DNA from: Candidatus Nomurabacteria bacterium
GTDB taxonomy: Bacteria; Patescibacteria; Paceibacteria; UBA9973
DNA length: 5,040 nt
Direction of reading: 5' to 3'
Assembly: GCA_023267435.1 (NCBI GenBank)
Contig: JAHFNH010000009.1
Span: 1-5,040 of the forward strand
This document shows positions 1 to 3,728 of the stretch, piece after piece. A program made the position numbers and the translations under genes. Position 1 is the first letter of the stretch; every line of letters begins with the position of its first letter. Below the pieces are notes generated by a model. It saw nothing but the letters and a program-made list of their open reading frames with translations, was not told where the DNA came from and made no database searches.

Positions 1-1
1 A

Positions 2-436
2 AAAGAAGAATATTTGACCGGCTGGCAGAAAGAGCGAGCGGACTTTGTGAATTATAAAAAAGAGGAAGAAGAAAGAAATAGAAATTTCAAAAATCTTGTG
101 CAAGAAAGAGCTTTAGAAAAATTCCTGCCGGTGATGGATAGTTTTGATATGGCTTTTGCAAATAAAGAAGCTTGGGAGAAAGTTGATCCGAACTGGAGAA
201 TGGGTGTGGAATATATTTATGCGCAGATGAATAATATTTTTGAAGAAAATGGCATAAAATCTATCGGACAAGTAGGGGAGAAGTTCAATCCAGAATTTCA
301 TCAATCAGTCGAACATATCGAAACTTCTGATCAATTAAAAGACGACACAGTCGCTCAAGTATTACAAAAAGGTTATCAAACAAATTCAAAAGTTCTCCGC
401 CCAGCTCGAGTAAATGTATTTGGATATACAATATAA
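2..436 (+). CDS. grpE: Nucleotide exchange factor GrpE (5'-truncated by window edge)
   Basis: GrpE is the cytosolic nucleotide exchange factor of DnaK; its dimer opens the DnaK ATPase domain to release ADP. The visible 144 residues are the C-terminal three quarters of a normal protein of about 190-200 residues. The frame is open to the left edge, so the true start lies outside the window and the TTG at 14 is simply an internal Leu codon. Visible hallmarks are the helix start YLTGWQKERADFVNYKK (residues 4-20 of the visible part), a charged coiled-coil stretch, LEKFLPVMDSFDMAF (about 38-52), and the C-terminal beta domain with GEKFNPEFHQSVEHIE (92-107) and QKGYQTNSKVLRPARVNV (122-139). These match the family pattern of a coiled-coil stalk, four-helix bundle and beta-wing that contacts DnaK. 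The partner gene dnaK is on the same strand, but three other genes lie between. I see no frameshift or missing conserved block. Confidence 0.95.
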   Translation, partial: KEEYLTGWQKERADFVNYKKEEEERNRNFKNLVQERALEKFLPVMDSFDMAFANKEAWEKVDPNWRMGVEYIYAQMNNIFEENGIKSIGQVGEKFNPEFHQSVEHIETSDQLKDDTVAQVLQKGYQTNSKVLRPARVNVFGYTI

Positions 437-448
437 TTTTGATAAAAT
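420..448 (+). promoter_or_regulatory. Candidate extended -10 promoter for the small membrane protein
   Basis: TTGGAT (420-425) is followed by a 17-base spacer ending in TGA and then TAAAAT (443-448), an extended -10 arrangement (TG-N-TAAAAT). It overlaps the last codons of grpE. The -35 matches consensus at only 3 of 6 positions. The -10 ends 6 bases before the ATG at 455, so transcription from it would start at or next to the start codon. An alternative TATAAT lies at 432-437 but has no matching -35. AT-rich DNA gives many chance matches, so this is inference only. Confidence 0.35.
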
Positions 449-454
449 AAACTA

Positions 455-790
455 ATGAATAAAATATATTTCTTTAATAGAAAAGAATTCAAGGTTTCCA
501 TTCTCAGTATTCTTTTTTGGATTGTGATTCCAATTTTGTATACTAAATTTTATACTTTTGTTGATATAAATACTCATGATTGGAGTAATTTATCTGTAAT
601 TCTATTTGCACCAATTTTAGGATTTGGAGCTACAATTTTTAATATTATATTTTGTGTTAAAAATTTAAGAACCTTATATCAGGAAAATAAACCGATATTA
701 GGTGAGTGGTTTCTATTTTTTCTTCTTTATATGATGTTTTTCATGCCATACATTGGAACTAAGATTGGTTTAACATTTTTTGCGTTTTGA
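455..790 (+). CDS. Small three-helix membrane protein, function unknown
   Basis: I do not recognise a family for this 111-residue protein. It is very hydrophobic and rich in Phe, Ile and Leu. Three likely membrane segments are at about residues 14-30 (around ILSILFWIVIPILY), 47-68 (around ILFAPILGFGATIFNIIF) and 84-104 (around FLFFLLYMMFFMPYIG). A short basic N-terminus (KIYFFNRKEFK) and a basic loop (VKNLRTLYQENK) favour cytoplasmic placement of these parts by the positive-inside rule. The ATG at 455 lies 18 bases after the grpE stop, with no Shine-Dalgarno sequence. The gene could be read through from grpE or from its own extended -10 promoter. It ends in TGA, three bases before the convergent regulator gene ends. 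It looks more AT-rich than grpE and dnaK, as fast-evolving lineage-specific genes often are. The gene is probably real because of its length, its membrane-protein pattern and its tight fit between neighbours. Confidence 0.7.
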   Translation: MNKIYFFNRKEFKVSILSILFWIVIPILYTKFYTFVDINTHDWSNLSVILFAPILGFGATIFNIIFCVKNLRTLYQENKPILGEWFLFFLLYMMFFMPYIGTKIGLTFFAF

Positions 791-826
791 TTTTTATTTT
801 CCGAAAGATTCAAATAAAAATTTTTT
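790..826 (+). terminator. Possible weak AT-only intrinsic terminator at a convergent gene end
   Basis: The arms 790-799 and 812-821 are exact reverse complements (10 pairs, all A-T) around a 12-base loop, and the right arm runs into T residues through 826. For + strand transcripts this is a hairpin followed by a U tract, placed right at the stop of the membrane protein gene. The stem has no G-C pair, so it would be weak. It also lies within the last codons of the opposing regulator gene. In DNA this AT-rich, chance formation is possible. Confidence 0.3.
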
Positions 827-1369
827 AGTTTCCTCATCCACATACTGTGTGACGATGATCATCATCTCAGTAGTGAGTCCTAAATCTTTTTTAATATTCT
901 CGAAGAGATGTTCATAAGGATAAGGGGAGATCCAAGCAGAATTTTTTAAACATACAAAGCCGGCTTTTTTTAGTAAATAGCGAAGTGATTCACGTTCACT
1001 TTTTCTAGTTTCTGGTAAGTCGAGTAAAATAATTCTCCAAAATCCATCCCAAGAAGTATTCACGAGAGTGGTGTCGCTGTCGAGTTTCAAGCTATTTATT
1101 TTCTTTTTTCCTTCTTTTGTCAGGCGAGCATAGTCGTTTTGCCCAGAGGAAATATTTTCTACTAGACCTGCTTCGCGAAGGCCTTTTAAAGAGCGTGTGA
1201 TGGCATATGCGGAGCTTTGAGAACAGTCTTTACTGTTTACTTGATTAGCTAAATCAGGCAGGGAAATAGCGGCTTTTTCGCCTAAAATCTTGAGTATTTT
1301 CTTTGAATAGTCAGGGTTGCGCCTCTTCGGCGCATCTGCCGAAGAGGCAGATTCTTGCTTTATTTTCAT
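794..1369 (-). CDS. PaaX-like winged-helix transcriptional regulator with Cas2-like domain
   Basis: A 191-residue likely DNA-binding repressor of the PaaX-like type. Residues about 18-95 form a winged helix: NPDYSKKILKILGEKAAISLPDLANQV, a recognition region around SSAYAITRSLKGLREAGLVE, then a wing and LTKEGKKK. Residues about 107-178 match the PaaX central domain, which has the ferredoxin-like Cas2 fold: WDGFWRIILLDLPETRKSER, then LRYLLKKAGFVCLKNSAWISPYP, ending MMIIVTQYVD. Asp117 sits at the end of the first strand, where Cas2 carries its acidic residue. Classical E. coli PaaX is about 316 residues with a further C-terminal domain, which is absent here. Automatic pipelines may name such proteins Cas2, but no CRISPR array or other cas gene is visible. 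The ATG is chosen because it is the only good upstream start. The first 17 residues (rich in Ser, Ala, Lys, Arg) precede the fold and are encoded by a perfect GC-rich inverted repeat. Divergent transcription from the 94-aa gene and dnaK suggests autoregulation and control of that unit. Its ligand is unknown. Confidence 0.85.
   Translation of the reverse strand: MKIKQESASSADAPKRRNPDYSKKILKILGEKAAISLPDLANQVNSKDCSQSSAYAITRSLKGLREAGLVENISSGQNDYARLTKEGKKKINSLKLDSDTTLVNTSWDGFWRIILLDLPETRKSERESLRYLLKKAGFVCLKNSAWISPYPYEHLFENIKKDLGLTTEMMIIVTQYVDEETKKFLFESFGK
1321..1348. repeat. Perfect GC-rich inverted repeat inside the 5' coding end of the regulator
   Basis: The arms GCCTCTTCGGC (1321-1331) and GCCGAAGAGGC (1338-1348) are exact reverse complements around the 6-base centre GCATCT. 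On the regulator mRNA the stem begins at codon 8, 21 bases after the A of the start codon, and encodes residues 8-17 of the N-terminal extension. It is strikingly GC-rich against the AT-rich surroundings. It may be an in-frame palindromic repeat element, or an mRNA hairpin that tunes translation of the regulator. Only one copy is visible here. Confidence 0.75.
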
Positions 1370-1378
1370 AGTATTTAT

Positions 1379-1407
1379 ATATTATCGTATTTACTTTAGT
1401 TTGACAA
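1379..1407 (-). promoter_or_regulatory. Candidate promoter of the PaaX-like regulator
   Basis: On the minus strand, TTGTCA (1407-1402) is followed by 17 bases and TAATAT (1384-1379). The -35 matches consensus at 5 of 6 positions. The start codon at 1369 begins 9 bases after the -10 box, so the transcript would have a leader of only about 0-4 bases. The -35 box lies inside the left arm of the 1405-1432 inverted repeat or directly beside it. Confidence 0.45.
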
Positions 1408-1432
1408 GTATTTCGCGACCACGAAAAACTTG
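1405..1432. promoter_or_regulatory. Candidate operator: imperfect inverted repeat between divergent promoters
   Basis: The left arm CAAGTATTTCG (1405-1415) and right arm CGAAAAACTTG (1422-1432) pair at 10 of 11 positions around the centre CGACCA. The left arm covers half of the predicted leftward -35 box (1402-1407) and the right arm covers half of the predicted rightward -35 box (1430-1435). A dimeric regulator bound here would block both promoters. The neighbouring PaaX-like protein is the obvious candidate ligand. The symmetry is seen directly; the operator role and binding partner are inferred. Confidence 0.6.
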
Positions 1433-1458
1433 CAAAAAATAATAACCTTGTGTATAAT
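1430..1458 (+). promoter_or_regulatory. Candidate sigma-70-type promoter for the 94-aa gene and possibly dnaK
   Basis: TTGCAA (1430-1435), a 17-base spacer and a perfect TATAAT (1453-1458) form the best promoter in the window. The expected start near 1465 gives a leader of about 25 bases before the ATG at 1491, with no Shine-Dalgarno sequence in it. The -35 box overlaps the right arm of the inverted repeat, so repression by a protein bound there is plausible. Confidence 0.65.
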
Positions 1459-1490
1459 GGGCTTATTAGTAATTAATTTCTTTTAATTAT

Positions 1491-1775
1491 ATGGAAAAAT
1501 TTAATCAACCAGAGAAATATCTTGGCAAATATGAAGTTGATAATGAAGGATTTGTTAGTTTGGGAGATATATCTCGTGGATTAATTGGAAGACAATGTCA
1601 ATATGTTAGTAGATTAATTGATGGTTTAGATTCAGAATATCCTAATTTAGGTGACTCTCTCAGATTTAAAAATGTATTTAGAGATGGTAAGGGTACAGGG
1701 AATTATCATGATTATAAAATTCACAAGGATGATATTGAAGAGTTTGTGAAAAGAGCAAAAGAATATTATAAATAA
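1491..1775 (+). CDS. Small protein of unknown function, possibly MerR/excisionase-like DNA-binding
   Basis: A 94-residue charged, soluble protein that I cannot assign to a family. Its order of elements resembles small MerR/excisionase-type winged helices: EGFVSLGDISRGLIG (about 19-33), then RQCQYVSRLIDGL (34-46) as a possible recognition helix, a Gly-rich loop FRDGKGTGNYHD that could be a wing, and YKIHKDDIEEFVKRAKEYY (75-93), similar to the strand-plus-helix ending common in those proteins. This is a shape argument only, with no diagnostic motif. It has no signal peptide or membrane segment. The ATG follows a strong predicted promoter by about 32 bases, and no ribosome binding site is seen. 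The stop lies 29 bases before dnaK on the same strand, so the two are probably cotranscribed. Its place opposite the PaaX-like gene suggests it is part of that regulator's target unit, perhaps a second regulator. Confidence 0.7.
   Translation: MEKFNQPEKYLGKYEVDNEGFVSLGDISRGLIGRQCQYVSRLIDGLDSEYPNLGDSLRFKNVFRDGKGTGNYHDYKIHKDDIEEFVKRAKEYYK
1744..1772 (+). promoter_or_regulatory. Possible internal promoter directly upstream of dnaK
   Basis: TTGTGA (1744-1749), a 17-base spacer and TATAAA (1767-1772) lie at the 3' end of the 94-aa gene. Transcription would start near 1779, giving a leader of about 26 bases before the dnaK ATG at 1805. The match is moderate and the region is very AT-rich. No CIRCE-type repeat (TTAGCACTC with its mirror arm) is present here or anywhere upstream in the window. 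Confidence 0.35.
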
Positions 1776-1804
1776 AAATTATTAAATTAAACGAATAAAA
1801 ATAT

Positions 1805-3703
1805 ATGTCAAAAATAATAGGAATAGATTTAGGTACAACAAACTCAGCGGTTGCCATCATCGAAGGTGGACAACCAAAAATTATTGAAAATATCGAAGGT
1901 GCTCGTACAACTCCTTCGATAGTTTCTGTTGCAAAAAATGGAGACAGACTCGTCGGTCTTTTAGCAAAAAGACAGGCAGTCACAAATCCTGAAAATACCA
2001 TCTATGGTATCAAGCGTTTTATGGGTCACAATTTTGAAGATCCGGAAGTGCAAAAAGATTTAAAGAATGCATCTTTTAAAATTCAGAAATCAGCAAACGG
2101 TGGAGTTGAAGTAAAAATTGGAGACAAATGGATGCGTCCAGAAGAAATTTCTGCGATGATTTTGTCAAAAATTAAAACAGATGTAGAAGCAAAAATCGGT
2201 GAGAAAATCACTGAGGCGATTATCACCGTGCCGGCATATTTCAATGACACACAACGTCAGGCGACAATTGATGCAGGTAAAATCGCGGGTCTGGAAGTAA
2301 AAAGAATTATCAATGAACCGACAGCTGCAGCATTGGCCTATGGTTTGAACTCAAAGAAAAATGAGAAGATAGTTGTGTATGACTTCGGTGGAGGTACTCT
2401 TGATATTTCAGTTCTTGAAGTCGGTGATGATGTTATCGAAGTAAAATCTACAGATGGAGACAGTCACCTTGGAGGACGTGATATCGATCACAAGATTATA
2501 AACTGGATCGCAGAAGAATTTAAAAAGACTTCCGGCGTAGATGTGCGTACTGATGCATTGGCATTACAGCGTCTCGATGAAGCGGCAGAAAAAGCAAAAA
2601 TCGAACTCTCCACAGCTATTGAAACAGAAATAAATATTCCGTTTATTACTTCGACCGCATCTGGCCCTCAACATTTGTTATTAAAAATGACTCGCGCTCA
2701 ATTGGAATCTTTGGCTGATGAATATATCACTCGTTCGATGGATATTGCAAAAAGAGCACTTACAGCTTCAGGATTTAAAATTGAAGAAATAAATGAAATC
2801 ATAATGGTCGGAGGACAAACAAGAATGCCAAAAATCGTTGAAGAGGTAAAGAAATTCTTCGGTAAAGCTCCAAACCTAACTATTAACCCTGATGAAGTTG
2901 TAGCACTTGGTGCAGCTGTTCAAGCTGGAGTTTTACAAGGAGATGTCCGCGATGTTTTACTACTTGATGTTATTCCATTATCTCTAGGTATCGAGACATT
3001 GGGTGGAGTTGCGACAAAACTTGTAGAAAGAAATACCACTATCCCATCTTCCAAGTCACAAGTATTTTCAACTGCTGCTGATAATCAAACAAGTGTTGAA
3101 ATCCATATTGTTCAAGGAGAACGCCCAATGGCATCTGATAACAAATCTCTTGGAAGATTTATTTTAGACGGTATTCCACCAGCACCTCGAGGTATGCCTC
3201 AGGTGGAAGTTTCTTTTGATGTTGATGCGAATGGAATTTTGAATGTTACCGCGAAAGATAAAACATCCGGCAAAACTCAGACTATCAGAATAGAAGCTAG
3301 TTCTGGTTTGAAAGATGAAGATATTAAAAAAATGCAACAAGATGCCGAACTTCACGCTGATGAAGATAAAAAGAAAAAAGAAGTTGCTGATGCGAAAAAT
3401 ACATCTGATATGACTATTTTCACTGCCGAGAAAGCATTGAAAGATAATGAAGCAAAAATTCCTGAAGATTTGAAAAAGGATGTGAACGATAAAATAACAA
3501 GTTTGCGTGGAGTAAAGGAAGGTTCAGATTTAGAGGCCATTAAAAAAGCAACTGAAGAACTTTCTACTGAAATGTCTAAAATAGGCGAGGCTTTATCAAA
3601 AGCATCCGCTGGTGCAACAGCAGAACCACAATCAGAAAATTCTACACCTGAAGCTGAAGTTAAGGAAGATGAGAATCCAAATACTGACGAGACTGCGAAA
3701 TAA
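1805..3703 (+). CDS. dnaK: Molecular chaperone DnaK (Hsp70), complete
   Basis: Cytosolic ATP-driven Hsp70 chaperone that works with DnaJ and GrpE. At 632 residues it is normal length. The ATPase domain (1 to about 382) shows IGIDLGTTNS (5-14), Lys70 in GIKRFMG, TVPAYFND (141-148), INEPTAAALAYG (169-180), YDFGGGTLDIS (192-202) with the phosphate-contacting Thr198, and VGGQTRMP (335-342). The interdomain linker is DVLLLD (383-388). The beta substrate-binding domain runs from about 389 to 500 (LSLGIETLGG, NTTIP, QGER, DGIPPAPRGMPQ). The helical lid follows to about 600, then an acidic Ser/Thr/Glu tail. The tail ends in DETAK rather than the EEVDDK-type end of many bacterial DnaKs. The segment after Lys70 is long, as in Gram-negative-type DnaK with the subdomain insertion. 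The ATG sits directly before SKIIGIDLGTTNS, so the start is firm although no Shine-Dalgarno sequence is seen. There is no dnaJ downstream; an ATPase gene follows after 25 bases. Confidence 0.98.
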   Translation: MSKIIGIDLGTTNSAVAIIEGGQPKIIENIEGARTTPSIVSVAKNGDRLVGLLAKRQAVTNPENTIYGIKRFMGHNFEDPEVQKDLKNASFKIQKSANGGVEVKIGDKWMRPEEISAMILSKIKTDVEAKIGEKITEAIITVPAYFNDTQRQATIDAGKIAGLEVKRIINEPTAAALAYGLNSKKNEKIVVYDFGGGTLDISVLEVGDDVIEVKSTDGDSHLGGRDIDHKIINWIAEEFKKTSGVDVRTDALALQRLDEAAEKAKIELSTAIETEINIPFITSTASGPQHLLLKMTRAQLESLADEYITRSMDIAKRALTASGFKIEEINEIIMVGGQTRMPKIVEEVKKFFGKAPNLTINPDEVVALGAAVQAGVLQGDVRDVLLLDVIPLSLGIETLGGVATKLVERNTTIPSSKSQVFSTAADNQTSVEIHIVQGERPMASDNKSLGRFILDGIPPAPRGMPQVEVSFDVDANGILNVTAKDKTSGKTQTIRIEASSGLKDEDIKKMQQDAELHADEDKKKKEVADAKNTSDMTIFTAEKALKDNEAKIPEDLKKDVNDKITSLRGVKEGSDLEAIKKATEELSTEMSKIGEALSKASAGATAEPQSENSTPEAEVKEDENPNTDETAK

Positions 3704-3712
3704 TAAAATTTT

Positions 3713-3721
3713 TGCTATAAT
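3713..3721 (+). promoter_or_regulatory. Extended -10 promoter directly before the TraD/TraG-type ATPase
   Basis: TG-C-TATAAT (3713-3721) is a full-consensus extended -10 element in the 25-base gap after dnaK. At 17-base spacing the -35 position reads CTGCGA, a poor match, which is typical of extended -10 promoters. The -10 ends 7 bases before the ATG at 3729, so the transcript would begin at or next to the start codon and be leaderless. No terminator hairpin separates this gene from dnaK, so read-through is also possible. Confidence 0.5.
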
Positions 3722-3728
3722 TTAGCTT

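Noticed and set aside
14..436. GrpE start at the TTG codon at position 14
   Set aside because: The frame is open to the window edge and the residues before it (KEEY) continue the conserved GrpE helix, so the gene is truncated rather than starting there.
788..790. TGA as a glycine codon (code 25) extending the membrane protein
   Set aside because: dnaK and grpE contain many Gly residues, all GGN, with no in-frame TGA, and read-through would add only nine residues before a TAA.
855..868. Palindromic GATGATCATC near the 3' end of the regulator gene
   Set aside because: It is explained by the Met-Met-Ile-Ile codons of the Cas2-like domain and has no flanking signal.
1171..1180. Perfect 10-base palindrome CTTCGCGAAG inside the regulator gene as a second operator
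   Set aside because: It has no spacer, lies deep in coding sequence and shares only the TTCGCGA core with the intergenic repeat; chance is likely.
794..1369. Calling the minus-strand gene a CRISPR Cas2 nuclease
   Set aside because: The Cas2-like part is fused behind a winged helix in the PaaX order, and there is no CRISPR array, cas1 or other cas gene in the window.
1370..1490. CIRCE (HrcA) or a sigma-32-type heat-shock promoter upstream of the dnaK unit
   Set aside because: No TTAGCACTC/GAGTGCTAA arms and no CCCCAT-type -10 are present; the inverted repeat found has a different sequence and spacing.
1678..2001. Minus-strand open frame of 107 codons across the 94-aa gene and dnaK start
   Set aside because: It overlaps the conserved dnaK ATPase motifs and has no recognisable protein pattern, so it is a shadow of coding sequence.
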